Assembly (NCBI RefSeq): GCF_022811605.1
Contig: NZ_CP094533.1
Location: 1,364,001-1,428,000, forward strand
DNA length: 64,000 bases
Source of the DNA: Agromyces soli
GTDB taxonomy: Bacteria > Actinomycetota > Actinomycetes > Actinomycetales > Microbacteriaceae
Direction of reading: 5' to 3'
Part shown: positions 55,626 to 64,000 of the stretch, in pieces
Numbering within the stretch: the first letter of the stretch is position 1
Layout: every line of letters starts with the position of its first letter
Notes under the pieces: model-generated
Seen by the model: the letters and a program-made list of their open reading frames with translations, nothing else
What the model was told of the DNA's origin: nothing
Databases searched by the model: none
Program-made: the position numbers and the translations under genes

Positions 55626-56387
55626 GTGGCAGAGCAGGGGACGACGGCGTCGCCGATCCGGGCGGACTATCCAGAGCCGCTCTGGGTCCAGGCCGTGCAG
55701 CTCATCACGGACGAGATCGCGCAGGGCCGCCTCGCCGAGGGCTCCCGCCTCCCCCCGGAACGCGAACTCTGCCAGCAGCTCGGCATCAGCCGCGTCACGC
55801 TGCGCAAGGCCCTCCTGCAGCTCGTCGACGACGGCGTGCTCGCCTCCTCGCACGGGCGCGGCTGGTACGTCGCCTCGGCGAAGGTCGCGAAGGAGTGGCC
55901 GAACAACCTCGAGTCGTTCACCGAGACCGCCCGCAAGATGGGCCTCGAGGCCTCCTCCCGCGTGCTGCGGGCCGAGGTGGCCCCCGCCGACCTCGACGAG
56001 GCCGAGTCCCTCTCGATCGCCCCGGGCACACCGGTCTTCCACCTCGACCGCATCCGCCTGCTCGAGGGCGTGCCGACCGCGCTCGACACGACGATCGTGC
56101 CCGCCGCCCTCATCGGCGAGGCCGAGGCCGTCGATTTCGCCCACGGCTCGCTCTACGAGGAGCTCGAGCGCGCGGGCGCCTCCCCCGAGCGCGCGGACAG
56201 CACGATCGAGGCGCGCGAGTCCGACGCCGAGACCGCCGAGGCGCTCGGCATCGCGCCGGGCAAGCCGCTGCTCGTGATGCGTCAGCTCGTGCACGGCGCC
56301 GACGGTCGCGCGGTCGCGCTGTCGACGCTCCGCTACGTGGGCGAGCGCTACCGCCTGCGCACGGTCTTCGCGCGCGGGGCCCGCTGA
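55626..56387 (+). CDS. GntR/UTRA regulator, paralogue A
   Basis: 253 residues from GTG 55626 with GGAGGGGG upstream. GntR winged helix (LITDEIAQGRLAEGSRLPPERELCQQLGISRVTLRKALLQLVDDGVL) and UTRA domain. Divergent from the sugar-binding gene. It is clearly paralogous to the regulator at 60350-61102 (shared WPxxLESFxETAxxxGLxA, GVPTALDT, YRLRT segments). Such proteins sense phosphorylated sugars or amino sugars. Confidence 0.88.
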   Translation: MAEQGTTASPIRADYPEPLWVQAVQLITDEIAQGRLAEGSRLPPERELCQQLGISRVTLRKALLQLVDDGVLASSHGRGWYVASAKVAKEWPNNLESFTETARKMGLEASSRVLRAEVAPADLDEAESLSIAPGTPVFHLDRIRLLEGVPTALDTTIVPAALIGEAEAVDFAHGSLYEELERAGASPERADSTIEARESDAETAEALGIAPGKPLLVMRQLVHGADGRAVALSTLRYVGERYRLRTVFARGAR

Positions 56388-56405
56388 GTCCGAGCCGGGT
56401 CCGCG

Positions 56406-57302
56406 TCAGGCGTCGCCGGCGAGCCGGCAGGCGATCGCGAGCGCGCCGGCGACCGGCGGCTCCCGCAGGATCACGAGCTCCAGCTCGGGATGCCGCGCCG
56501 ACAGCCGCTCCCGCAGCCCCTCCGCGAGGCGGGGCTGCCCCGCGATGACGCTGCCGCCCGCGACGACGTGCCGGCCGACCGCCCCGCGGGCGAGCAGTTG
56601 GTCGACGAGACGGGCCAGGTGCTCGGCGCCGGCCGCGATCACCCCGGCCGCGAGCGCGGAGCCGGCGGCGGCCGCGCCGAACACGGCGGGTGCGTGCGGC
56701 GCCCAGTTCGCCATCGTCGGCTCGTCGTTCACCGCACGGGCGAGGCGCTCGGCATCCGCGACGCCGTAGGCGAGGAGCAGCGCGCCGAGCAGGCCGTCGT
56801 CCGGCAGGCCGTCGTCGTGCGCGAGCAGGGCCGCCCTGGTGGCCTCGCGGACGAGGCCCGCAGCGCCGGCCTCGTCGCCGATGACCCAGCCCCAGCCGCC
56901 CGTCACGAAGTCGCGGCCCTCGGCCGTGCGCCCCACCCCGATGGCGCCCGTGCCGGCGATGAGCCCGAGCCCCTCCGCGAAGCCCGCGGCCGGCACGAGC
57001 AGGGCGGCGTCGTTGACGCACGCGACGCGCGGAATCCCGCTCGTCTCGAGCTCGGTCTCGAGCGCCAGGGCCACCGCCTCGGCGTCGAGCCCTTGGGCGC
57101 CGACCGCGAGCGCGTCGACGCGCCGGCCGGGCAGGGCCGCGGCGACCACGTCGAGGATCAGCCGTGCGGCGCGGCCCGCGGGCTCGGCGTCCCACTCGCC
57201 CGACGGCACGACGACGTCCGCGACGACGGCGCCCGAGGCATCCGCCGCCCGCAGCGCCGTCTTCGTGCCGCCGACGTCGAGGCCGACCCGCAGTCCGCTC
57301 AT
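56406..57302 (-). CDS. BadF/BadG-type kinase (N-acetylglucosamine kinase-like)
   Basis: 298 residues, ASKHA fold: phosphate loops GLDVGGTKTALRAAD at residue 7 and LIAGTGAIGVGR near 115, GGWGWVIGDEAGAAGLVREA near 137 and VAGGSVIAGQPRLAEGLRE near 245. Closest to actinobacterial N-acetylglucosamine kinases. Start overlaps the SIS gene stop. It would phosphorylate a sugar handled by this operon. Confidence 0.85.
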   Translation of the reverse strand: MSGLRVGLDVGGTKTALRAADASGAVVADVVVPSGEWDAEPAGRAARLILDVVAAALPGRRVDALAVGAQGLDAEAVALALETELETSGIPRVACVNDAALLVPAAGFAEGLGLIAGTGAIGVGRTAEGRDFVTGGWGWVIGDEAGAAGLVREATRAALLAHDDGLPDDGLLGALLLAYGVADAERLARAVNDEPTMANWAPHAPAVFGAAAAGSALAAGVIAAGAEHLARLVDQLLARGAVGRHVVAGGSVIAGQPRLAEGLRERLSARHPELELVILREPPVAGALAIACRLAGDA

Positions 57303-58318
57303 GCCGGCACGTCGCTGACGTCGAGCTTGGTGTCGTCGTTGTGGAACACGAACTCCTCGATGTCGACGCCGCGGAGCTCGGCGACGTGACGGACGAGCCC
57401 CTGCAGCGCCAGGGCCTCGAAGACCGGCCGCTGCGCCTCGCTCGACTCGGGCAGCACGACGACGGCCGCGTCGCGGACCTCGAGCCCCGGGTCGCTCGTG
57501 ATGAGCAGCACCCGGTGGCCGGCGTCGGCGAGCGTGCGCGCCAGCTGCGCCTCGCGCGCCTCGCCGAAGAGGACGTGCACCCCGTCGCCCGCCGACTCCA
57601 TCGAGCCGTGCAGGTACTGCCGGGTGCTCATCGCGCTCGCCGGGATGCGGGCGGCCTCCCGGAAGAGCAGCGCCCCCGACTCGGCCGAGCCGAGCGAGCC
57701 GCCGCCCCCGACGAAGTCGGCGCTCGGCGCGGCGGCGAAGAGCTCCGCCGCGGCATCGAGGCCCGGCTCGAGGGCCGCCTCGGCCGCCCGGAAGCGCTCG
57801 CCGAGGCTCGCCCACGAGGCATCCGTCCGGCCGTCGGCCCACGCCTCGGCGAGCATCGCGAGCGCCGTCAGGGTCGCCGTGTAGCCGATCGTCGACGCGT
57901 AGCTGTCGGCGATGTTGCCGAGCTCGAGGCGGCGGCTCGCCAGCTCGGAGAGCGGGGACGGCGCCGTGTTCACCACCGCGTAGCGGAGCTCGGGGGCGAC
58001 CGACTCGAGCGCCGCCACGGTCTCCGAGCTGCGGCCGCTCTGCGAGATCGCGACGACCGGGTGGTCGCCCGTGACGAGCGGCAGCGGGGTGTCGCCGGCG
58101 CCGAGACGCCAGGCCGGCACCCCGCCGGCCCGCAGCCGCCACACGGCGGGCGCCGCCGCCGAGAGGCTCGCGCCGATGCCGAGCAGCACCGGGCCGGGCG
58201 CCGAGAACGCACCTGCTGCGCCGAGCTCGGCGAGCTGCGCCTCGAGCCGCGGCACGAGCCGCGTGAGCTCCTCGGCCTGCGACGCCGTCGCGTCGGTGAA
58301 TGCGATGTATCCGTCCAC
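57299..58318 (-). CDS. SIS domain sugar isomerase/deaminase (AgaS/GlmS-like)
   Basis: 339 residues from GTG 58318 with GAGG upstream. Two SIS domains; AISQSGRSSETVAALES near residue 100 is the phosphosugar-binding loop, FVGGGGSLGSAESGALLFREAARIPASAMSTRQYLHGSME the second. Members isomerise or deaminate aminosugar phosphates. Together with the kinase it suggests amino-sugar breakdown. Confidence 0.86.
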   Translation of the reverse strand: MDGYIAFTDATASQAEELTRLVPRLEAQLAELGAAGAFSAPGPVLLGIGASLSAAAPAVWRLRAGGVPAWRLGAGDTPLPLVTGDHPVVAISQSGRSSETVAALESVAPELRYAVVNTAPSPLSELASRRLELGNIADSYASTIGYTATLTALAMLAEAWADGRTDASWASLGERFRAAEAALEPGLDAAAELFAAAPSADFVGGGGSLGSAESGALLFREAARIPASAMSTRQYLHGSMESAGDGVHVLFGEAREAQLARTLADAGHRVLLITSDPGLEVRDAAVVVLPESSEAQRPVFEALALQGLVRHVAELRGVDIEEFVFHNDDTKLDVSDVPA

Positions 58319-58338
58319 GGTTTCCTCGTGCTCCAGTC

Positions 58339-60297
58339 TCAGTGGTGCGCGTCGTGCGGGTGGGCATGCCCCGCCGATGCGTGATGGTCCGGTGCGCAGT
58401 GGTCGGCGGCGGCCGGGATGTCGAGCGAGGGGTTGCGCCCGAAGAAGCCGTGCGGCTTCAGCACGAACCCCGTGGAGTCGACGGGCATGATCGGCCAGTC
58501 CTCGACCCGCGGGAAGTGCGTGAGGCCGAAGGTGTGCCAGAGCACGAGGTCGCTCGCCTCGACCGGCCGGTCGCCCGCGGTCCACTCGGGCAGGCCGGCG
58601 CCGCCGCGGTGCAGGTTCACGAAGTCGCCGGCGGGGTACCGCTCGTCCGGCGCGTAGGGCGTGACCCACAGGTGCTTCGTCGTGTACGCGGCGCGCGCGG
58701 CGATGTCGGAGTCGGCGTCCGCGAGCAGCAGCGGGCCGCCCTCGGGGAAGAGCACCCAGCCGGTGGGGCGGCCGAGCCGGTTCCGCCGCTCCTCGCTCGT
58801 GACGAGCCAGACGCGGCCGCGTCGGTTGTCCGCCTCGCGCTGCGCCTGCAGCTCGCTGGTGAGCCGGGTGAACGACTGGGTGAAGCCCGTGCCGCTGGGG
58901 TTGTCGGCGCCGCGGGGCACGGCGACGGCCTCCACCTCGTCGACGGAGTTGCGGTGCCCGTCGACCATCATGTCGAGGCGGGCGCTGAAGAGGTGCTGGT
59001 GGTTCGGGGCGCCGAGGCCGGGGGCGACCTCGGTGGCCCACGGGTAGCCCTCGCCCGGGTACGAGGAGGTGAAGACGATGCCCGTCGCCTTGATCTCGAA
59101 CTCGATCGTGCCGTCGAGGCCGAAGTACCAGTAGAAGCCGTAGTCGTAGTTGCCCACGGTCATGAAGAAGCTCACGACGAGGCGGCGGTTGCGGCGGGTC
59201 TCGCTCGAGCCGTTCCAGTTGTCGGAGTGCTTCCAGAGGATGCCGGCGTCCTCCTCGTGGATGCAGATCGCCTGGCGGATGACGTGCGGGGCGCCGTCGT
59301 TGCCGGCGACGACCGCGTCGAGGTAGGTGATGTCGCCGACGCAGTCGCAGCCGAGCTCGAGGGAGTTCGCGAAGCCGCCGAAGAGGTACTCGCCGCCGTC
59401 GAAGAAGTTCTGGAACCAGCGCTGCGGGCTCGGGTCGCCGTAGGGCACGACCATCTCGGCGATGGAGGCGCGGTAGACGACGGGGCGGGTCTCGCCGTCG
59501 TCGTCGATGCCGATGTTGTGCAGCACGAGGCCCTCGCGCTGGTCGAAGCCGAGCTGCAGCTGCCAGCCCGCCCAGGAGAGCACGCCGTGCTCGTCGATCG
59601 TGAAGCTCGGGCCCTCGGGCTGGGTGATCTCGATCGGCTTCAGGCCCTCGCGGTCGGGGCCGCGCCACTCGGGGAGGTGGTAATTCCCCTCCTCGGCGGG
59701 GATCGGCAGCTCGGCGTAGTCCACGACGTCGAGCACCTCGCCCGAGACGACGTCGACCATGACGGTCACGCCGTCGACCGGGTGCGCCCAGCCGAGGTCC
59801 TCGGGGGTGTGCTGCACGAAGGTGAAGCAGCGCTGGATGCGCCGGCCGCGCTCCGTGTCGGCGAGGACGCCCGCGGAGAGCGGGTTCACGCGCAGCTTCG
59901 AGACGTCGGTCAGCCCGCGCTTGGCCATCGCGGCGAGCCAGCGCTCGTCCTGGTGCACGACCTCCTCGACGAGGGAGAACTCGCGGAGCACGACGGGGAC
60001 GGCGCCGTCGACGTCGAGCTCGAGCTCGCGGGCGGAGACGAGCACCCCGGTCGCGGGCTCGACGACCGTGTCGTGCGAGCGGCCCGTCGCCAGGTCGATG
60101 AGGAAGGAGCGGACCCGCCGGGCCGGCCGCCCGCCGGCGAACAGCTCTCGCTTGTCGGCCTCGTCGAGGCCGACGTAGGAGAAGTGCGTGTCGTCGGTGA
60201 CGAGCCCCTCCCGCTCGAGCACGGCTCGGTTCCCGGCGATCTCGTCGGCCTGCAGGGTGCGCAGCGCCTCGGGGAGGTGGTCGGGGAATCGGGTCAT
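58339..60297 (-). CDS. Copper amine oxidase
   Basis: 652 residues. The tyrosine that becomes topaquinone is Y384 in VGNYDYGF, the catalytic base is D300 (FFDGGEY) and NHQHLFSARLD gives two copper histidines. No signal peptide. The last 24 residues hold eight histidines (DHCAPDHHASAGHAHPHDAHH), an unusual metal-binding tail. Oxidises a primary amine to aldehyde, ammonia and peroxide. Its position inside a sugar operon is unusual for this family, which usually handles tyramine or phenylethylamine. Confidence 0.9.
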   Translation of the reverse strand: MTRFPDHLPEALRTLQADEIAGNRAVLEREGLVTDDTHFSYVGLDEADKRELFAGGRPARRVRSFLIDLATGRSHDTVVEPATGVLVSARELELDVDGAVPVVLREFSLVEEVVHQDERWLAAMAKRGLTDVSKLRVNPLSAGVLADTERGRRIQRCFTFVQHTPEDLGWAHPVDGVTVMVDVVSGEVLDVVDYAELPIPAEEGNYHLPEWRGPDREGLKPIEITQPEGPSFTIDEHGVLSWAGWQLQLGFDQREGLVLHNIGIDDDGETRPVVYRASIAEMVVPYGDPSPQRWFQNFFDGGEYLFGGFANSLELGCDCVGDITYLDAVVAGNDGAPHVIRQAICIHEEDAGILWKHSDNWNGSSETRRNRRLVVSFFMTVGNYDYGFYWYFGLDGTIEFEIKATGIVFTSSYPGEGYPWATEVAPGLGAPNHQHLFSARLDMMVDGHRNSVDEVEAVAVPRGADNPSGTGFTQSFTRLTSELQAQREADNRRGRVWLVTSEERRNRLGRPTGWVLFPEGGPLLLADADSDIAARAAYTTKHLWVTPYAPDERYPAGDFVNLHRGGAGLPEWTAGDRPVEASDLVLWHTFGLTHFPRVEDWPIMPVDSTGFVLKPHGFFGRNPSLDIPAAADHCAPDHHASAGHAHPHDAHH

Positions 60298-60349
60298 GGT
60301 GGTGCTCCTTCCAGGCCGGCGGGGCCGGCGATCGGTTGGGCGGGCGGCG

Positions 60350-61102
60350 TCAGCCGCCCTTGGTGAAGGTGGTGCGGAGCCGGTAGCGGTCGCCCGCGTA
60401 CTCGACGAGGGAGAGCAGCACGGGGCGGCCGCGCTCGTCGTGGACGAGCTGGCGGATGACGAGCATCGGCGCGCCTCGGCTGAGCTGGAGCGCCTCGCTC
60501 GCCGCGGCGTCGGCGGGTCGCGACTCGAGCACGGACTCGGCGCGGTGCACGGTGGTGCCGCGGGCCTGCATGGCGCGGTAGAGGCTCTCGCTCGTGAAGT
60601 CGTGTTCGAGCAGACCGGGCGCCGCGGCCTCGGGCACGAGGGCCGTGTCGAGTGCGGTCGGCACGCCGTCGAGGTGGCGGATGCGGCGGATGCGGTAGAC
60701 GGCGGTGCCGGGCGCGATGCCGAGCGCCTCCGCGTCGTCGAGGCTGGCGGCCTCGCGGGCGGCCTCGACCACGGTCGACGAGGCGGCGAGGCCGAGCCGT
60801 TCGGCCGTCTCGCTGAAGGACTCCAGGCTCGATGGCCAGTCGGCCCGCTGCGGCCGCGAGACGAACCAGCCGCGGCCCTGGTGCGAGGTGAGCGCGCCGG
60901 CCTCGACGAGGTGGGCGAGCGCTCGCCGCAGCGTGACCCGGGAGACCTCGAGCTGTTCGCAGAGCTCGCGCTCCGGGGGCAGTCGGGTGCCGAGCGGATA
61001 GCGGCCGGCTTCGACGGCCGCCATGATCGTGCCGGCGACGCGCGACCAGAGCGGGTCCGGGCGGTCGCTCGCGAGGAGCGCGTCGGAGGGCGGTCGGGTC
61101 AT
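60350..61102 (-). CDS. GntR/UTRA regulator, paralogue B
   Basis: 250 residues from ATG 61102, overlapping the Gfo/Idh stop (ATGA). GntR helix LGTRLPPERELCEQLEVSRVTLRRALAHLVEAGAL and UTRA domain ending in YRLRTTFTKGG. Paralogue of the gene at 55626. Being inside the operon, it is probably autoregulated through repeats at 62177-62253. Confidence 0.88.
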   Translation of the reverse strand: MTRPPSDALLASDRPDPLWSRVAGTIMAAVEAGRYPLGTRLPPERELCEQLEVSRVTLRRALAHLVEAGALTSHQGRGWFVSRPQRADWPSSLESFSETAERLGLAASSTVVEAAREAASLDDAEALGIAPGTAVYRIRRIRHLDGVPTALDTALVPEAAAPGLLEHDFTSESLYRAMQARGTTVHRAESVLESRPADAAASEALQLSRGAPMLVIRQLVHDERGRPVLLSLVEYAGDRYRLRTTFTKGG

Positions 61103-62136
61103 CGGGCGACCAGTACCTTCTCCCACGTGCCCGAGCGCATCGAGCGGTAGCACGCGTCGAGGATGCAGTTGACGATCCAGCCGTCCTCGAAGGTCTCGAT
61201 CGGGGTCTCGCCGGCGGCGAAGCGCTGCACGAAGTGGCGCATCTGCTGGGAGAAGCCGTAGGCGCGGGTCTCCTCGGGCACGGGATGCACCCAGCCGGTG
61301 TCGACGTCGGCCTTCTCGACGAGGTAGCCGACGGGCTTCGTGATGAAGCCCCACACGGGGCTCACCGAGGTGTCCGTGACGAGCCGGCCAGCGCTGCCGG
61401 AGAACTCGTGGCGCAGCTGCATGCCGCCCTGCTCGGCCCAGGACGCCTCGATGATCGCGAGCTGGCCGCGCTCGAACTTCAGGAGCGCGACCGCGGTGTC
61501 CTCGCCGGTGGTCTTGTCGGCGTGGCGGAGCGTCGCGCCCCAGGCGAACGCCTCGACGACGCGGTTGTCCTTGCCGAAGAAGTGGCGGGCGGACTCCACG
61601 GTGTGGCAGCCCATGTCGAGCAGGGCGCCGCCGCCGGCGGTCTCCGCGTCCCAGAAATGGGCCGCGTGGGGGCCGGAGTGCGCCTCTCGGGCGCGCATCG
61701 TGAGCAGGTCGCCGATGCCGCCGGCTGCCGCCATGCGGTGCGCCTGCTCGATGTTCGGCGAGAAGACCGAGCTCTCGGCGTAGCCGTGCCACACGCCGGC
61801 CTGCTCGACGATGCGCAGGATCTCCGCCGCCTCGGCGCCCGTGCGGGCGAGCGGCTTGGTGCAGACGATCGCCTTGCCGGCCGCTGCGGCGATGCGCACC
61901 GCCTCGAGGTGGGCCTCGTTGGGCAGGGCGATGACGACGAGGTCGATCGAGGGATCGGCGCACAGCTCGGCGGGGTCGGTGGTCCAGAGCGGGCTGTTCC
62001 AGCGCTCGGCGAACGCGCGGGCCTTGTCGGCGTCCCGCGAGGTGTTGCCGGCGAGGACGGCCTCGCGGACGTCGAGCAGGGAGTCCGCGTAGCAGTCGGC
62101 GATGAAGCCGGAACCAAGGATGCCGACACGAATCAC
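61099..62136 (-). CDS. Gfo/Idh/MocA family oxidoreductase
   Basis: 345 residues from GTG 62136 with GGAGG close upstream; the ATG at 62202 would place coding sequence in the operator region. Rossmann loop GILGSGFIADCYA at residue 5, CTKPLARTGAEAAEIL (EKP variant reading TKP) near 95 and GGGALLDMGCHTVESARHFFG near 175. NAD(P)-dependent sugar oxidation. First gene of a five-gene operon with GntR, amine oxidase, SIS and kinase genes. Confidence 0.87.
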   Translation of the reverse strand: MIRVGILGSGFIADCYADSLLDVREAVLAGNTSRDADKARAFAERWNSPLWTTDPAELCADPSIDLVVIALPNEAHLEAVRIAAAAGKAIVCTKPLARTGAEAAEILRIVEQAGVWHGYAESSVFSPNIEQAHRMAAAGGIGDLLTMRAREAHSGPHAAHFWDAETAGGGALLDMGCHTVESARHFFGKDNRVVEAFAWGATLRHADKTTGEDTAVALLKFERGQLAIIEASWAEQGGMQLRHEFSGSAGRLVTDTSVSPVWGFITKPVGYLVEKADVDTGWVHPVPEETRAYGFSQQMRHFVQRFAAGETPIETFEDGWIVNCILDACYRSMRSGTWEKVLVAR

Positions 62137-62176
62137 AGGTCCTCCAACGATCGATGCGCCCGCCTTACCGGACGGT

Positions 62177-62253
62177 GTACCAATCTGTATCAGACAATAC
62201 AACTACGCACAATCAATCGATCCAGAAAATACCTCTTGCTACCTCATTGGTAC
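62177..62253. promoter_or_regulatory. AT-rich divergent control region with inverted repeats
   Basis: GTACCAAT (62177-62184) faces ATTGGTAC (62246-62253), and TGTAT/ATACA flank CAGACA at 62186-62201. The stretch 62165-62265 is the most A/T-rich in the window and separates the Gfo/Idh operon from the binding-protein operon. Probable sites for GntR paralogue B, allowing DNA looping between the two GTAC boxes. Confidence 0.6.
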
Positions 62254-62355
62254 AACAGTATGCTGACGGCACCGCGCGGCGAGGCGCATCCGCTCTCCCC
62301 GCGACGGCTTCCATCCCCCTGACCGAGCGACACCACAGCAAGAGAGAAGGAACCG

Positions 62356-63630
62356 ATGCGTTCGAGACTCGCTCCGCTCGCCACCCTCGCCGTCGCCGCC
62401 CTGGGCCTCGGACTCGCCGGCTGCGCAGCCGGCGGATCGGGCGACGGCGACACCACCAAGATCGTGCTGGGCACCTGGCGCACCGAAGACGCGGCGATGT
62501 GGGAGAACGACATCATCCCCGCGTTCGAGAAGAGCCATCCCGGCATCACGGTCGAGTACGCCCCCGTCGACACCAACGACTACAACGCGGCCATCCAGTC
62601 CCAGATCGAGGGCGGCACCGGACCGGACGTCATCATGTGCCGTCCGTTCGACGTCAACCGCTCCTGGATCGAGCAGGGCTACTTCGACTCGCTCGCCGAG
62701 CTCGACGCCATCTCGACCTTCCCGGAGTCCGCGCTGGCCGCCTGGGAGGGCGACGACGGCACGCCCTACTGCGTCCCCGTCGCCTCGGTGCTCGCGGGCT
62801 TCTACTACAACACCGCGATCTTCGACGAGCTCGGCCTCGAGGTGCCCACGACCCAGGCCGAGTTCCTCGACGTGCTCGATGCCGTCAAGGAGGACGGCAC
62901 CTACACGCCGCTGGCCCTCGGCTCCGCCGACGGCTGGCAGCTCGCCTACAACATGCTCTACCAGGTGGGCCCGAACGCCTGGCACGGCGAAGACGGCCGG
63001 CTCGGCCTCATCGACGGCACCAAGAAGCTCACCGACCCCGACTTCGTCGAGGGCTTCCGCGTGTTCGACTCCTTCAAGGACTACCTGCCCAAGGGCTACG
63101 AGTCGATCTCCTACGAGGACATGACCCAGCTGTTCACCCTCGGCCAGGCCGCGATCCTGCCCGACGGCTCGTGGCAGATCAGCCAGGTCACCTCGACCGG
63201 GCTCGACGTCGGCGTCTTCGGCGCCCCGCCCGCCGCGGCCGGCGACCAGCGCTACCAGCAGGAGATGGCCGACATGGCCTTCGGCCTGAACGCCGCGGGC
63301 AAGCAGAAGGAGGCCGCGACCGAGTTCCTCGAGTGGCTCGGCACGCCGGAGTTCCAGCAGCTCTACGTGAACAAGCTGCCCGGCTTCTTCTCGATGGGCT
63401 CCGAACCGGTGAGCTACGACAACCCGCTCGCCCAGGAGTTCGCCGATCTGAAGGAGGGCGCCGAGCTCACCTCCCGCCTCGCCCTCGACCGGCTGAGCGC
63501 CGGCCAGCCGCCGCTCGACGACGAGATCTGGCGCGTCGCCCAGCTCATGTACAACTCCGGGCTCTCCCCGGAGGAGGCGACCGCCGAGCTCCAGAAGGGG
63601 CTCGACTCCTGGTACACGCCGGCCGGGTAG
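62356..63630 (+). CDS. Sugar-binding lipoprotein of the second ABC system
   Basis: 424 residues. GAAGGAA precedes the ATG. Lipobox L-A-G-C23, then a family 1 solute-binding protein (IIPAFEKSHPGITVEYAPVDTNDYNAAIQSQIEGGTGPDVIMCRPF; SVLAGFYYNTAIFDELGLEVP). Divergent from the amine oxidase operon; permease gene follows after a hairpin. Confidence 0.9.
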   Translation: MRSRLAPLATLAVAALGLGLAGCAAGGSGDGDTTKIVLGTWRTEDAAMWENDIIPAFEKSHPGITVEYAPVDTNDYNAAIQSQIEGGTGPDVIMCRPFDVNRSWIEQGYFDSLAELDAISTFPESALAAWEGDDGTPYCVPVASVLAGFYYNTAIFDELGLEVPTTQAEFLDVLDAVKEDGTYTPLALGSADGWQLAYNMLYQVGPNAWHGEDGRLGLIDGTKKLTDPDFVEGFRVFDSFKDYLPKGYESISYEDMTQLFTLGQAAILPDGSWQISQVTSTGLDVGVFGAPPAAAGDQRYQQEMADMAFGLNAAGKQKEAATEFLEWLGTPEFQQLYVNKLPGFFSMGSEPVSYDNPLAQEFADLKEGAELTSRLALDRLSAGQPPLDDEIWRVAQLMYNSGLSPEEATAELQKGLDSWYTPAG

Positions 63631-63640
63631 TCGCACGAGA

Positions 63641-63669
63641 GGCCGGGGCGGGCGACGCCCGCCCCGGCC
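63641..63669 (+). terminator. Intercistronic hairpin behind the binding protein
   Basis: Perfect 13-bp stem (GGCCGGGGCGGGC with GCCCGCCCCGGCC), 3-nt GAC loop, eleven bases after the stop. Same placement as the hairpin at 54072-54103. Confidence 0.7.
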
Positions 63670-63740
63670 GTCCCGACCAGGCTCGCCGAGCCATCCGCCC
63701 CGTCCGCCCCGGACCGCCCCCGCCCCCGAGGAGTCCACGC

Positions 63741-64000
63741 ATGATCCGAACCGGCACCCGATACCGGATGCTCGCCCTGTTCGTCGCGCCCGCGCTGGTG
63801 GTGTACGTCGCCTTCGCGGTGTACCCGCTGCTCAGCTCCGTCGGCATGAGCTTCTTCGACTCCGGCGGCGGCGAGAGCACCTTCGTCGGATTCGGCAACT
63901 ACGTGGAGCTGTTCACGAACCCCACGACGAGCGAGCGGTTCTGGAACGCGCTCGTGAACAACGTCGAGTTCTTCCTCATCCACCTCCTCGTCGAGCTGCC
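63741..64000 (+). CDS. Carbohydrate ABC permease, MalF type (partial, runs off the window)
   Basis: ATG 63741 with GAGGAG 12 bases upstream. The 86 visible residues begin MIRTGTRYRMLALFVAPALV, give one membrane helix (about residues 10-33) and the FVGFGNYVELF segment that precedes the second helix in MalF-like permeases. Partner of the binding protein at 62356. Confidence 0.85.
   Translation, partial: MIRTGTRYRMLALFVAPALVVYVAFAVYPLLSSVGMSFFDSGGGESTFVGFGNYVELFTNPTTSERFWNALVNNVEFFLIHLLVEL

Overview
The window is very GC-rich, densely packed bacterial DNA from a Gram-positive actinobacterium, most likely a member of Microbacteriaceae (inference from GC content, many GTG starts, lipobox-type binding proteins, leaderless -10 boxes and gene content). 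I see no rRNA, tRNA, phage, transposase or CRISPR. Genes commonly overlap by ATGA or GTGA, so most neighbours on one strand form operons.

Layout. 1-10 kb: acetate-type symporter pair, a drug/metabolite transporter, a YtrA-like GntR/ABC operon with its operator, a LolD/FtsX-type ABC pair, chorismate mutase, an SDR enzyme and small unknowns. 10-20 kb: OsmC protein, an erm 23S rRNA methyltransferase behind a leader peptide and hairpins, NUDIX hydrolase, purL, aroE, MFS, apt and membrane proteins. 20.5-28.1 kb: a complete phosphonate uptake and degradation operon (phnD, phnC, double-domain phnE, FAD oxidoreductase, phosphonatase-like HAD, alcohol dehydrogenase) with a divergent GntR/UTRA regulator. 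28.2-31 kb: a deletion scar in which the start of a dipeptide-binding protein gene is joined to the last codons of a dppF-type ATPase gene, followed by an RpiR/GntR composite regulator and a C45-type hydrolase. 31-36 kb: a ykkC-class riboswitch ahead of an EamA transporter, purQ/purS, and a PadR/MFS efflux pair with a clear operator.

36-50 kb: a tryptophan-to-anthranilate operon (tdo, amidohydrolase, kynU), TetR regulators, a ring-cleavage dioxygenase-like VOC protein, an intracellular sulfatase with an orphan binding protein, a Gfo/Idh-DUF993-sugar isomerase operon, and a glycerate kinase with LacI-type operator sequences. 50-64 kb: two sugar ABC uptake systems, each with its own paralogous GntR regulator, a GH9-type glycosidase, and an operon joining a Gfo/Idh dehydrogenase, a copper amine oxidase, a SIS-domain protein and a BadF-type kinase, probably for an amino-sugar-like substrate.

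Beyond genes, the window carries several short repeat families: a 28-bp perfect palindrome placed just behind gene ends (five copies), a nonamer GAGGCATCC/GGATGCCTC present far more often than base composition predicts, intergenic GAAGTGGCGC copies, and tandem repeats at gene 3' ends. About ten start codons lie 6-8 nt behind a TANNNT box, which points to widespread leaderless transcription.
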